In this document: in pieces, positions 8,956 to 17,550 of the stretch
Position numbering within the stretch: the first letter of the stretch is position 1
Layout: each line of letters begins with the position of its first letter
Source: Armatimonadota bacterium
GTDB taxonomy: Bacteria; Armatimonadota; Zipacnadia; JAUWAU01
Direction of reading: 5' to 3'
NCBI GenBank assembly: GCA_030601885.1
Contig: JAUWAU010000029.1
Span: 19,210-83,209, forward strand
DNA length: 64,000 nt
Notes under the pieces: generated by a model
What the model was told of the DNA's origin: nothing
The model's input: only the letters and a program-made list of their open reading frames with translations
Databases searched by the model: none
Made by a program: the position numbers and the translations under genes

Positions 8956-10107
8956 ATGGCAGATTGCCTGGTGCTGGCGAGCTTTTCTACGACGTTGTTG
9001 GCCGTGGTATGTGCCCTCGCGCCTTCGGCGGGCGCCAGGGCGGCGGAAGGAATGGTCTTCCCCGGAAAAGGGTGGCAAGAGGCGAGCCCCGAATCCCAGA
9101 GCGTGGACTCGGCGAAGCTCAATTCCGCCGTCACGTACCTGAAAGAGAACTCCGGCCGGGACGGCGTCAACGAGCTCGTCATCGTCCGCAACGGCTGCAT
9201 GATCCGGAAGGGCAGCAACATCGACAAGATGCACGGCGTGTGGTCCCTCACGAAGTCGTTCACCAGCACGGTGCTCGGGCTGCTCATCGACGACGGCAAG
9301 GCCTCGCTCGACACGCTCGCCAAGGATCACCTGCCCGGCATGGCCGAGCACTACCGAACCGTGGCCCTGCGGCACTTCACGACCATGACGTCCGGGTACC
9401 GGGCCAAGGGTGACGAGCCCCGCGGCGGCTATGCCCATGGCCCCAGCAAGACCCCATTCACCCCGAGCAGCACCGCGTTGTTTACGCCGCCGGGGTCGAA
9501 GTATGCCTACTGGGACTCAGCGATGAACCAGTTCGCCAACGTCCTGACGCGCATCGCCGGTGAGCCAATCGAGGAGCTTTTCGCGCGGCGGATCGCCGAT
9601 CCCATCGGCATGGACCGCGCCAAGTGGGACTGGGGGGATTTCGGCGAGGTGGACGGCATCGTGGTGAACGGCGGGTCGGGCAACAGCAACAACCACATCT
9701 TCATCTCAGCCCGGGAGTTGGCCCGCTTTGGGCACCTGTTTCTGAACCGGGGCAAGTGGAAGGGCAGGCAGTTGATCAGTGCGTCATGGGTCGATGCGGC
9801 GACCTCGGTGCAGGTACCCGCGTCCACGCCCGTGGGACACGAGTACAGCGTCGGACGTCCCGGCGCCTATGGGTACAACTGGTGGGCGAACGGCATCAAG
9901 GCCGACGGCACGCGCAAGTGGCCGGGCGCGCCCGCCGGCACCTATGCGGCCAGCGGCTACAACAACAACGATATGTTCGTCATTCCGGAATGGCGCATGG
10001 TCATCGTGCGCCTGGGCCTGGACGGCAAGGACGGCAACATACCCGATGCCACATACGGCGCCTTTCTCGGCAAAGTGGGCCAGGCGATCATGGGTGGCGA
10101 AACCTAA
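8956..10107 (+). CDS. Secreted serine hydrolase of the class C beta-lactamase / penicillin-binding family
   Basis: 383 residues from ATG 8956, with GGGAGGG five bases before it; a GTG at 8917 would extend the protein into sequence that does not resemble a signal peptide. Residues 1-30 are a signal peptide. The catalytic S-x-x-K is SLTK at 97-100. A Tyr-containing second motif is YWDSAMNQ, and the late GYNN segment sits where the family's K/H-x-G strand lies. This group (PF00144) includes esterases, D-aminopeptidases and transpeptidase-like enzymes, so beta-lactam resistance should not be assumed. It is 57 bases after the beta-helix gene on the same strand, consistent with joint transcription. 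Confidence 0.85.
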   Translation: MADCLVLASFSTTLLAVVCALAPSAGARAAEGMVFPGKGWQEASPESQSVDSAKLNSAVTYLKENSGRDGVNELVIVRNGCMIRKGSNIDKMHGVWSLTKSFTSTVLGLLIDDGKASLDTLAKDHLPGMAEHYRTVALRHFTTMTSGYRAKGDEPRGGYAHGPSKTPFTPSSTALFTPPGSKYAYWDSAMNQFANVLTRIAGEPIEELFARRIADPIGMDRAKWDWGDFGEVDGIVVNGGSGNSNNHIFISARELARFGHLFLNRGKWKGRQLISASWVDAATSVQVPASTPVGHEYSVGRPGAYGYNWWANGIKADGTRKWPGAPAGTYAASGYNNNDMFVIPEWRMVIVRLGLDGKDGNIPDATYGAFLGKVGQAIMGGET

Positions 10108-10237
10108 GGTGAGCCAAAGGCGCGGTAGCAGACGGCGACCGCATCGGCCGACCACGGGCGTGGACTCCACAGGCCGCGGGGGAAGACACGACCCGCGTCA
10201 CCAGCGAAGCCGCAAGCCGGGAATGAGGGAGAGCAAC

Positions 10238-12592
10238 ATGAGTGACCGCTCGGGCGCCGGCACGCTGTGGTCGGTCTCGCTGATCATTGCACTACTGTGC
10301 CCACCGGTCGGTTCCGCAGGTGCTGCGGAAGACCCGACCCGCACCCACAACCTCGACGAGCTGGCGGCGCGCGATGGCAACAAGCCGTACGAGCTTCTCG
10401 TCAAGGATGGCCTCTACGCCTCAGAGCGGACCATCTTCCACGACACCGTGACCGGTGCCGAGATGTGGCGCCTTACGCACGAGCGCGCCAACGATCGCCA
10501 CGTGTACTACGACGTCCCCGCCTGGAACGTTGACGGGTCGGTGATGTACCTCCTGCACGGCGGCGACGTGGGCTCCAATCAGTGGCTGGTGGCGGCGGAC
10601 TGCTCCTGGATGCGGCCCGCGGATCCCAGCGGCCGCCACTTCACCAATCCGCAGTGGTCCTGGCGCGATCGGCGCTGGATCTACTACCTGAGGGAGGGCC
10701 GCGTCGAGAGGTTCGACTGGACGACGGGCCGGAGCGTGGAGCTTTTCGACCTCGCGGGGGCCACCGGCATTCCGCCTCGCAGCTTCCGCCTGCAGCCGCC
10801 GCACCCCCTCGATGACAGGTTGCTGTTTGACTCGCGCTCCAGCGGCCGCTTCTTCGTGCTCAACGCCGACGGCAGCGGCTTCCGCGAGATCCCCACCGAC
10901 GGCCGTTGGGCCACGGGCGACGCGATTCACCGTACCCGCTGGACGAAGTCGGCGGACTATCAGGTGTTTCTCGGGCAGAATCGGCGCCTCGATGCCGACG
11001 GTAATCGCATCGACGAGAGTGTGCAATGCCTCGCCGACCTCGACGGGACGCTGACGAACTGCAACATCGGCGACATGGACCGAGGCGGCCACCCGGATAC
11101 CACCGTGGACGGCGAGTGGATCACGGGCTCGTACCGACCGCCCAAGGGCGCGATCAACATCATCCACCGGAGCGGCGACCAGAAGACGGCCCGGCGGATC
11201 TTCTACTCCGCCACCGATCACCACTCCTCGAACACCTGGGACGGCCGCTGGCACATCACGGACAACAGCGTCCCCGAGGGCGGCACCCCGATCGACATAC
11301 GGGGCCTGACGACGATCGACTCCCACGTGCTCGTCTCGCTCGATGGCCGGGCGCAGATCATCCTGCATTACCATTACTCATCCTACGGCCGCGATGAGAA
11401 CACCCACCCCGCCCCGGTCTCCAGTCCGGACGGCACGAAGATCATGTACGACTCGGACATGCTGGCGAGGGGTGAGATCAAACGGGAGTCTACCGGAAAC
11501 GCCGACGTCTGGATCGTGGTCGTTCGCCGGCCCTTCCCGGCGCGCAATCTCACGGCATCAGTACGGAACGGGGAGATTCGACTGACGTGGCAGCGGCCGC
11601 TGCATGCGGAGAAAGAGATCTATTGGCACTCGGGCAACCTCGCCCGCGAGATCGAGGGATACTGCGTCCTGCGTGCCGAGCAAAGCGGCGGGCCGTATGC
11701 GCAGATCCACGACGGCATCGTGACGGGGACATCGTACACCGATCGCAGCGCAGAGCCGGGGAAGGCCTACTACTACGTCGTCCAGGCCGTGGAGCATTCG
11801 GGGCTCGCGAGCCTCTACTCAAACGAGGTCTGCGCCAGCACGTCGAGCGCTGCCTGGCAGGGCGAAGTGCGCCATTTCTACGAGGCGGAATACGGCCAAC
11901 TCGCGCTGCTCATGGTGCCGCAGATGGAGTGGCAGGACGCCTCGGGCGGCTGGTACGTCGGCACCTTCGCCATGGCGCCCGATCCGAATTACCCGCTGGA
12001 GCCGTATCCGGCCAAGGTCGCCATCACGGTGAACGCGCCGAAGGCGGGCGGCTATGCCCTCTGGGCCCGCGTGCGGCAGTACGGTGAATCGGGCGCGTTC
12101 TCCGTGTCGCTGGACGACGAGCGCGCCCGAGAGCTGGCGGCGCCTCAGGGCGAGTGGGGGTGGGTGCGACTCGCGGGCACCATCGAGCTATCGGCCGGGC
12201 CGCACGAGGTCGTCCTCTCGACAATGGACGGGTCGGTGGGCCTCGACGCCATCTGTCTGACGGATGACTCCGGTTTCACTCCCTCCGGGCTGGGCACGTG
12301 GGATACGGAGCCGCCGGCTCCACCCGAAGGCCTGACCGTGAGCCGGATCGATGCGACCACGAACCGGGTGAGCTGGTCGCCCTCGAAGCAGCGCGACTTC
12401 CACCACTACAACGTCTACTGCGGCCGCGACGCCGAGTACGCCCCCACCAACCACCGGCTCCTCCTCTCGCCTACCGATACCGAGATCATCGACTGGGGCA
12501 TACCGCCCGGCTGGAACACCGTCTACAAAGTCACCGCCGTGGACCGCTTCGGCAACGAGTCTGCGCCCGTCGTGCTTCCACCGCAGGGCTGA
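10238..12592 (+). CDS. Secreted beta-propeller protein with fibronectin type III and carbohydrate-binding-like domains
   Basis: 784 residues from ATG 10238, with GAGGGAG six bases upstream. Signal peptide at 1-31 (IIALLCPPVGSAGAA). Residues ~45-425 have propeller blades like TolB or oligogalacturonate lyase-type proteins (DTVTGAEMWRLTH, LFDSRSSGRFFVLNADG, MDRGGHPDTTVDGEW). FN3-like domains lie at ~430-530 (LTASVRNGEIRLTW) and ~691-780 (LTVSRIDATTNRVSW). Between them, ~543-680, is a beta-sandwich beginning FYEAEYG, as in CBM6-like modules. Lyase activity is not proven: I could not identify a full catalytic set. It is the third of a plus-strand run of secreted proteins, 130 bases after the serine hydrolase. 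Confidence 0.75.
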   Translation: MSDRSGAGTLWSVSLIIALLCPPVGSAGAAEDPTRTHNLDELAARDGNKPYELLVKDGLYASERTIFHDTVTGAEMWRLTHERANDRHVYYDVPAWNVDGSVMYLLHGGDVGSNQWLVAADCSWMRPADPSGRHFTNPQWSWRDRRWIYYLREGRVERFDWTTGRSVELFDLAGATGIPPRSFRLQPPHPLDDRLLFDSRSSGRFFVLNADGSGFREIPTDGRWATGDAIHRTRWTKSADYQVFLGQNRRLDADGNRIDESVQCLADLDGTLTNCNIGDMDRGGHPDTTVDGEWITGSYRPPKGAINIIHRSGDQKTARRIFYSATDHHSSNTWDGRWHITDNSVPEGGTPIDIRGLTTIDSHVLVSLDGRAQIILHYHYSSYGRDENTHPAPVSSPDGTKIMYDSDMLARGEIKRESTGNADVWIVVVRRPFPARNLTASVRNGEIRLTWQRPLHAEKEIYWHSGNLAREIEGYCVLRAEQSGGPYAQIHDGIVTGTSYTDRSAEPGKAYYYVVQAVEHSGLASLYSNEVCASTSSAAWQGEVRHFYEAEYGQLALLMVPQMEWQDASGGWYVGTFAMAPDPNYPLEPYPAKVAITVNAPKAGGYALWARVRQYGESGAFSVSLDDERARELAAPQGEWGWVRLAGTIELSAGPHEVVLSTMDGSVGLDAICLTDDSGFTPSGLGTWDTEPPAPPEGLTVSRIDATTNRVSWSPSKQRDFHHYNVYCGRDAEYAPTNHRLLLSPTDTEIIDWGIPPGWNTVYKVTAVDRFGNESAPVVLPPQG

Positions 12593-12597
12593 GGGGA

Positions 12598-12626
12598 CTG
12601 ACGAAAGCGGGACTTGGTGGTATAAT
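12598..12626 (+). promoter_or_regulatory. Candidate promoter of the toxin-antitoxin pair
   Basis: CTGACG (12598-12603), a 17-base spacer and a perfect TATAAT (12621-12626) lie directly before the antitoxin gene. Confidence 0.5.
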
Positions 12627-12650
12627 CAGGCCGGAGGGAGCGTGAGGAGA

Positions 12651-12881
12651 ATGCGCATATTGGAGACGACGGCCATCTATGAAGAGGGCGTCCTGAAGCC
12701 GGAGCAGGAGCTCGAGATCCCGGAGCACCAGCGGGTGAAGCTGCGCATCGAGGTGGGGCCCCGGTGCAAGAAGACGGGCAAGTACTCGATGCGGGGTCTC
12801 ATCGGTCTTGGCAAAGAGGTCTGGGAAGGCGTCGATGCGCAGGAGTACGTACGGGAGGAGCGGAGGAGTTGGGAACGCTGA
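12651..12881 (+). CDS. DUF104-family (AF2212-like) antitoxin
   Basis: A 76-residue protein whose N-terminal half matches the DUF104 pattern: a short strand, then AIYEEGVLKPEQELEIPEHQ and VKLRIE. Family members pair with PIN-domain toxins, bind them and often repress the shared promoter. The C-terminal half (GLIGLGKEVWEGVDAQEYV) has the helix and acidic residues expected to cover a PIN active site. ATG 12651 was preferred because the family starts just before the first strand; a GTG at 12642 is also in frame. Its stop overlaps the start of the toxin gene, the usual arrangement for translationally coupled toxin-antitoxin genes. Confidence 0.8.
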   Translation: MRILETTAIYEEGVLKPEQELEIPEHQRVKLRIEVGPRCKKTGKYSMRGLIGLGKEVWEGVDAQEYVREERRSWER

Positions 12882-13333
12882 GCGATGAGCTTGAGCGATG
12901 CGCCTTGATAGCCATCGACACCCCGCCCTTCATCTACTTCTTCGAACGGCATCCTCAATTCCTACCCATGTCGGAGTCTGTCATCTCCCGCTGCGACGAC
13001 CTGGATGATCCGCTGCAAGCGATCACCTCCGTGATAACTGTCACCGAGGTGATGGTCAGACCGTTTCAGTTAGGCCAACACGAGCTCGCGAGGGCGTATG
13101 AGCGGAGGCTGACGGGCCAACGAGGACTTACCGTCATCCCGGTTGACACGGACATTGCGGCCCGCGCTGCTGAGCTCCGTGCCCGGTATCGCTTTCCAGT
13201 GCCAGACGCCGTCCAGCTCGCCACAGCCATCGAGACCGGCTGCCAGCTCTTCGTGACCAATGACTCTCGGTTGCGGAGGGTGACAGAGATCCCCATCGCT
13301 GTGCTCAGCGACTACCTCGCAGCAGGCTCGTGA
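12869..13333 (+). CDS. PIN-domain ribonuclease toxin (VapC-like)
   Basis: About 154 residues if translation begins at TTG 12869, which overlaps the antitoxin stop and has GGGAGGAG eight bases upstream. PIN fold with the usual acidic residues: Asp of LIAIDTPPFIYF near the N-terminus, Glu of SVITVTEVM, the first Asp of PDAVQLATA and the Asp of FVTNDSRL. These coordinate the metal for RNA cleavage in VapC toxins. It is paired with a DUF104 antitoxin rather than a VapB AbrB/RHH protein. The pair sits between carbohydrate genes and the stress island and has its own promoter. RNA target unknown. Confidence 0.85.
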   Translation: MGTLSDELERCALIAIDTPPFIYFFERHPQFLPMSESVISRCDDLDDPLQAITSVITVTEVMVRPFQLGQHELARAYERRLTGQRGLTVIPVDTDIAARAAELRARYRFPVPDAVQLATAIETGCQLFVTNDSRLRRVTEIPIAVLSDYLAAGS

Positions 13334-13336
13334 GCC

Positions 13337-13366
13337 TTGACCCCCCTGCTCCTACGGCGCTACAAT
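13337..13366 (+). promoter_or_regulatory. Candidate sigma-70 promoter of the NtrC/PspF-type regulator
   Basis: TTGACC (13337-13342) and TACAAT (13361-13366) with an 18-base spacer, about 50 bases before the regulator start at 13416. Confidence 0.5.
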
Positions 13367-13415
13367 AGCCTCACACGGTGCCATAGTGTCGCTATTGGCT
13401 GCATGGTGACCTACC

Positions 13416-14813
13416 ATGCCCGAACGCATCCTCGTCGTCGATGATCAACAGGAAACCTGCGAGCTCCTCGAGGAGGCCCTCGGCAGGGCCGGCTATGAGG
13501 TGGCGTGCGCGGCCGATGGCGAGGCCGCTGTCGAGGCCGTGAAGTCCAGCCGCAATGGTTACGACCTCATCGTGCTGGATCTTGACTTCGGCCCCGCCAA
13601 GCCCGACGGGCTCAGCGCCCTGGCGGAGCTGAAGCGCATCGACGGCGACCTCCCCGTCGTCATGCTCAGCGGCAAGGGCACCATCGAGACGGCCGTTCAG
13701 GCCATGCACGCCGGCGCCGCCGACTTCGTCGAGAAGACCCCGTACATGGCCGACGCCCTCCTGCCCGCCGTGCGTCGGGAGCTGCGGGCCGCCTCGCAAC
13801 TCCGGAAGACGCGCGAGCTGCAGAGCCAGAACGTGGCGCTGGCGCGGGAGCGGGACTACTTCCGCGAGCGTATGCGGCAGAGCTACGACATCATCGGCGA
13901 CAGCGCTCCGATGCAGGAGATGCTGCGGCTCGTCGAGGCGGTCGCCTCGCTCCCCCGACCGGTACTGATCTGCGGAGAGCGGGGAACGGGGAAAGAGCTG
14001 GTTGCCGCCGCCATACACTACGAGGGATCCCGCGCCGATGGGCCCTTTGTGGTGGTCAACTGCGCGGCCATCGCCGAGGGGCTCCTGGAGTGCGAGTTGT
14101 TCGGCCAGGAGGAGAACGCCTTCGACGGCGCGCCCTTCAAGCTCGGCCGATTCGAGATCGCCGACAACGGGACGCTGTTCCTGGACGAGATCGGCAACAT
14201 GTCCCCGGACTTCCAGGCGAAGATACTGCGCGTTATCGAGTACCAGAGCTTCGAGCGCGTGCAGGGCACGGAGCGCATCGACGTCGATGTCCGCATCATT
14301 GCCGCCACGAACACCGACATCCAACGGGCCATTGAGAGCGGCAGCTTCCGCCCCGACCTCTATGACCGGATCGCCTTCCAGGTGATTCACCTTCCGCCGC
14401 TCCGGGACAAGAAAGAGGACATCCCCGCCCTCTGCGAGCATTTCATTGCCCGCTTTGCCGAGGAGATCGCCGGTCTGGAGCCCAAGCCGGTCTCCGCCAA
14501 GGCGTTGGAGCGGCTCGCGCCATACGACTGGCCAGGCAACGTGCGCGAGCTCAAGAACGTCATCGAGGGGGCGCTCTGTCGGGCCGCGGGGCCAGAGATC
14601 GGCCCCGGCGACCTGCTCCTCCCGCGAGCCGACACTGCGGAGACGGCGGACGTCTTCCCGGAGAAAGTCGCATCCTTCGAGAAATCCCTCCTTCTGGAGG
14701 CGCTCGAGCGCAGCAACTGGAACCAGAAGAGGGCTGCCGCGGCACTCGGACTCAAGTACGACCAGTTGAGGCACCTATACAAGAAGTACGACTTGCGCGC
14801 CCGGCGGCCGTGA
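13416..14813 (+). CDS. NtrC-family response regulator, AAA+ sigma-54 activator type (PspF-like position)
   Basis: 465 residues in three parts. The receiver (1-~120) has acidic Asp9/Asp10, phospho-acceptor Asp55, Ser85 and Lys107. The AAA+ domain (~155-390) has Walker A GERGTGKE at 187-194, Walker B LFLDE at 254-258 and the arginine-finger segment FRPDLYDR. The C-terminus is a Fis-type helix-turn-helix (NWNQKRAAAALGLKYDQL). The sigma-54 contact loop, normally GAFTGA, reads NAFDGA at 234-239, so the normally critical Thr is Asp. It lies directly before two pspA homologues and a -24/-12 promoter, so it probably controls them. No sensor kinase gene is adjacent. The degenerate loop raises the question whether it activates sigma-54 in the usual way. 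Confidence 0.9.
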   Translation: MPERILVVDDQQETCELLEEALGRAGYEVACAADGEAAVEAVKSSRNGYDLIVLDLDFGPAKPDGLSALAELKRIDGDLPVVMLSGKGTIETAVQAMHAGAADFVEKTPYMADALLPAVRRELRAASQLRKTRELQSQNVALARERDYFRERMRQSYDIIGDSAPMQEMLRLVEAVASLPRPVLICGERGTGKELVAAAIHYEGSRADGPFVVVNCAAIAEGLLECELFGQEENAFDGAPFKLGRFEIADNGTLFLDEIGNMSPDFQAKILRVIEYQSFERVQGTERIDVDVRIIAATNTDIQRAIESGSFRPDLYDRIAFQVIHLPPLRDKKEDIPALCEHFIARFAEEIAGLEPKPVSAKALERLAPYDWPGNVRELKNVIEGALCRAAGPEIGPGDLLLPRADTAETADVFPEKVASFEKSLLLEALERSNWNQKRAAAALGLKYDQLRHLYKKYDLRARRP

Positions 14814-14869
14814 ATTCTCGCCGTGGAAGCGCTGACGAGCGCCTCCGTCTCAGCCGTCAGTGGGTCTGA

Positions 14870-14893
14870 GAGCCAACCAGTTGGTGCTTTTTG
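14870..14893 (+). terminator. Weak candidate terminator after the regulator gene
   Basis: The inverted repeat CCAAC/GTTGG (14873-14884, 2-base centre) is followed by CTTTTTG. The stem is short and imperfect; it could alternatively be an upstream activator site for the promoter 45 bases further on. Confidence 0.3.
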
Positions 14894-14925
14894 CCGCTCC
14901 GAAGTGACTTGTGGGGCCGCCGGGG

Positions 14926-14942
14926 TTGGCAGATTCATTGCA
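14926..14942 (+). promoter_or_regulatory. Sigma-54 (-24/-12) promoter before the pspA-flotillin operon
   Basis: The sequence TTGGCAGATTCATTGCA has GG at 14928-14929 and GC at 14940-14941 with exactly ten bases between, matching the YTGGCAC-N5-TTGCW consensus closely. It lies in the 292-base gap between the sigma-54-activator-type regulator and pspA, oriented toward pspA, with the start codon about 150 bases downstream of the expected transcript start. Confidence 0.7.
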
Positions 14943-15105
14943 GACAAACGAGCAGCACGCCCGCCTCGGAGTGGTGGAGGCGCAACGCCAGGAGAAGCGG
15001 CCAAGAGCGTTCGGGGCGGGCGAGCGCCGGTCACTCCTGCGGATGCTGAGAATCGGCGGGGATGGCCGGCGCTCGAAAAGACGGAGTTCGGCGGAGGTGT
15101 CCACA

Positions 15106-15825
15106 GTGGGAATCCTGACTCGCGTACGCCGCATCATCAGTGCAAACGTGAACGACCTGGTGGATAAGGCCGAGAACCCGGAGAAGATGGTCAAGCAATT
15201 GATCCGCGAGATGGACCAGGCCATCGCGGAGACCCGGGCGGCCACGGCCAATGCGCTGGCGAACCAGAAGAAGCTGGAGCGCAAAGAGGCCGAGAACCGC
15301 GCGGAGGCGCAGCAGTGGGAGAACCGCGCCGCGGTGGCGCTGGAGAAGGGCGACGAGGATTTGGCTCGCCAGGCGCTGCGGCGCAAGAAGATCTACGCCG
15401 ATCTGCAGCAGTGCTTCGCCGAGCAGGTGGAGAGCCAGACGAGGACCGTGGAGGCGCTCAAGGCGTCTCTGGACGCCCTGCACATGAAGCTGGATGAGGC
15501 CAGGGCACGGGCGAAGCTCGTCATTGCCCGCTCTCGGCGCACAAAGGTGCAGAAGAAGGTGGCTCGAGTGGTAGGCAAGGTCGGCGACACCAGCGCGTTC
15601 CGGGAATTCGAGCGCATCGCTGAGCGTGTGGACGATGATGAGCTCGAGGTAGCGGCCGCGGCAGAGCTGGACGTTGACACGCTGGAGGAGAAGTTCAGGA
15701 AGGGCGAAGAGGATGCCGAGGTCGAGTTCGAGCTCCAGGAGCTGAAGGAGCGAATGGCCAAGGAGAGCAAGGCAGCCAAAGCCGGGGGCGCGGGCAAGCC
15801 GGCCTCCGGCGAAACAGGCATGTAA
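15106..15825 (+). CDS. pspA: PspA/IM30 family membrane-stress protein (first copy)
   Basis: 239 residues from GTG 15106, with GGAGG 8 bases upstream; a GTG at 15097 is a less well spaced alternative. Nearly the whole protein is heptad-rich alpha helix, as in PspA, Vipp1 and IM30, which assemble into rings or rods on damaged membranes. The N-terminal amphipathic stretch GILTRVRRIISANVNDLVD and the following KAENPEKM segment are family hallmarks. The C-terminus is acidic then Lys/Ala/Gly-rich. It is five genes into an island with a NtrC-type activator before it and NfeD-like and flotillin genes after it. Expression is likely driven by the -24/-12 promoter at 14926. Confidence 0.92.
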   Translation: MGILTRVRRIISANVNDLVDKAENPEKMVKQLIREMDQAIAETRAATANALANQKKLERKEAENRAEAQQWENRAAVALEKGDEDLARQALRRKKIYADLQQCFAEQVESQTRTVEALKASLDALHMKLDEARARAKLVIARSRRTKVQKKVARVVGKVGDTSAFREFERIAERVDDDELEVAAAAELDVDTLEEKFRKGEEDAEVEFELQELKERMAKESKAAKAGGAGKPASGETGM

Positions 15826-15839
15826 GCGGAGTGAGCAAT

Positions 15840-16568
15840 ATGGGGCTGCTCGAGCGCATAAAGAGCCTCGTGTCATCGAATATAAACGACTTGCTCGAGA
15901 AGGCCGAAGATCCGGAGAAGGTGCTCACGCAGCTCATCGCGGACATGCAGGAGGATCTGGCGGAGGCCCGGCTCGAAGTCGCCTCGGCATCTCGGGACGA
16001 GCGCGCCCTGTACGACGAGTACCAGGACAACACGTCGCGCGCCGAGAAGATGGCGAACAAGGCCGTGATCGCCGTGGAGCAGGGCGACGATGAGCTGGCC
16101 CGGGAGGCCCTCCGGCGGAGGCGGGGCTGCGAGCGGCTCGCAGCGACGCTGAAGCAGCACTGGGAAGCCCAGCGCTGGAGCATGGACGCGCTGCGACAGC
16201 ACCTCGAGGGCCTGGAGCTGAAGATCGAGGAGGCGCGGCGCAAAAAGGACCTCATCATCGCTCGGCGCCGACTTCTACAAGCCAAGAGAGGCATCCAGGC
16301 CACCGCGTCCTACGTCTCTGCTGCCGAGGCCGGCAACGCCTTCGAGCGGATCGAAGACAAGGTCGAGGATCTGGAGCTGGAAGCGGACGCCGCGGCGGAG
16401 TTGGCCAGTTCTTTCCTTGAGGCGAGATTCGAGCGCCTCTCGGACGAGGCGCAGCAGGTAGATGCCGAGCTGGAAGAGGAACTGACGCGCATCAAGGCCG
16501 AAGTTGAGAAGAAACGCGCCGGCAAGGCATCGTCCGAGCCAAAGCCACGTGAGGCGCAACACAAGTAA
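15840..16568 (+). CDS. pspA: PspA/IM30 family membrane-stress protein (second copy)
   Basis: 242 residues from ATG 15840 (GGAG 8 bases upstream; a GTG at 15831 is also in frame). Same all-helical organisation as the neighbour, with the N-terminus GLLERIKSLVSSNINDLLE followed by KAEDPEKV. It is only 14 bases after the first copy, so the two are cotranscribed. Identity between the copies is modest by eye, pointing to an old duplication and possibly hetero-oligomers, as seen where bacteria carry both PspA and Vipp1-like paralogues. The tail is Lys/Glu-rich. Role in membrane repair is inferred from family. Confidence 0.92.
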   Translation: MGLLERIKSLVSSNINDLLEKAEDPEKVLTQLIADMQEDLAEARLEVASASRDERALYDEYQDNTSRAEKMANKAVIAVEQGDDELAREALRRRRGCERLAATLKQHWEAQRWSMDALRQHLEGLELKIEEARRKKDLIIARRRLLQAKRGIQATASYVSAAEAGNAFERIEDKVEDLELEADAAAELASSFLEARFERLSDEAQQVDAELEEELTRIKAEVEKKRAGKASSEPKPREAQHK

Positions 16569-16767
16569 CTTCTGAAGAGGGCCTTCGACGTTCCGTCATC
16601 GCCGCCGCGTCAAGTGTGCCCCGACGCTTCGCATGTCGGTGGCGCCGCTTGTCGCGCCGGCGAGGCGGTAGCTCGCGAGCGGGCGCGACCCGGCGCGGGC
16701 GGCCCCGACCTCCGCGAGTTGGGGACATCCGGACCCGCGGGAGTCGGGCCGGCTGGAGGTGTGCAAA

Positions 16768-17448
16768 GTGGCAACGGCAACATGGATCTACACATTCTGT
16801 CTGGCATTCGGGCTCCTGTTCGCCTTCGTGAGCGGCTTCTTCGGCATGATCTTCGGCCACATCGGCTTAGGCCACGCCGAGGCGGGCGGCGGCGGGCTCG
16901 ACGTCCACCTCGATGGCGTGGACGTGCATGCCGATGGCCTCGATGTGCATGTGGACACTGTTGACGTCGGCCCGGACGCCGCGAGCACCATGGGCCCGGC
17001 GAGTGCGCCCATCGTCTCCACGCTCATGGCGGGCTTCGGGGGCGTGGGCATCATCTGCACCTCCGTTTTCCATCTGCCGCCCGCACTGTCGGTGCCCATA
17101 TCCTTCGTGACCGCAGTCGGCGTTGCCGCAATCGTGTTCTTCGCCCTGAGCAAGCTGCTGCTGAGCATCCAGAGCACGAGCCACAGCACTCTGGCGTCCG
17201 TAGTGGGCACCGAGGCGCAGGTCATCACGCCCATATCCGCTGACGGCGTCGGCGCAGTGGCCTACTCGCACGCCGGCGTGCGACAGAGCCGCCCCGCCCG
17301 TTCCGAAGAGGACGTCATGATACCGCGCCACTCGCTGGTGCGCATCACACGCGTGGCCGGCGCGACCCTGATCGTTCGCGAGCTCGTGGACGAACGGCTG
17401 CGGCGGCTCAAGCAAGAAGAGGTCGAGGCGGACGAGCCGGAGAAGTAG
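16768..17448 (+). CDS. NfeD/YuaF-like membrane protein, flotillin partner
   Basis: 226 residues from GTG 16768 (GGAGG 8 bases upstream). Hydrophobic helices lie at about 4-28 and in the ~85-135 region, followed by a C-terminal domain (~135-200: ASVVGTEAQVITPISADGVG, IPRHSLVRITRVAGATLIV) that fits the OB-fold of NfeD and YuaF. Between the first helix and the rest is an unusual His/Asp repeat with period about six (LDVHLDG, VDVHADG, LDVHVDT, VDVG), probably outside the membrane. In Bacillus, YuaF and flotillin YuaG are encoded together and act on membrane microdomains; the same pairing is seen here. Confidence 0.82.
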   Translation: MATATWIYTFCLAFGLLFAFVSGFFGMIFGHIGLGHAEAGGGGLDVHLDGVDVHADGLDVHVDTVDVGPDAASTMGPASAPIVSTLMAGFGGVGIICTSVFHLPPALSVPISFVTAVGVAAIVFFALSKLLLSIQSTSHSTLASVVGTEAQVITPISADGVGAVAYSHAGVRQSRPARSEEDVMIPRHSLVRITRVAGATLIVRELVDERLRRLKQEEVEADEPEK

Positions 17449-17550
17449 CAGTTGGCATAGGTCACAGCGCTGCCTGGCGTGGACGAGTCCGCCCGCCGGT
17501 GGGTCAAGACGCATGAGGTCGTAACCCGAATTCAGTGGGAGGTGTGTGGC

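Noticed and set aside
8956..10107. Beta-lactamase for antibiotic resistance
   Set aside because: SxxK serine hydrolases of this type are often esterases or peptidases; neighbours are secreted glycan proteins.
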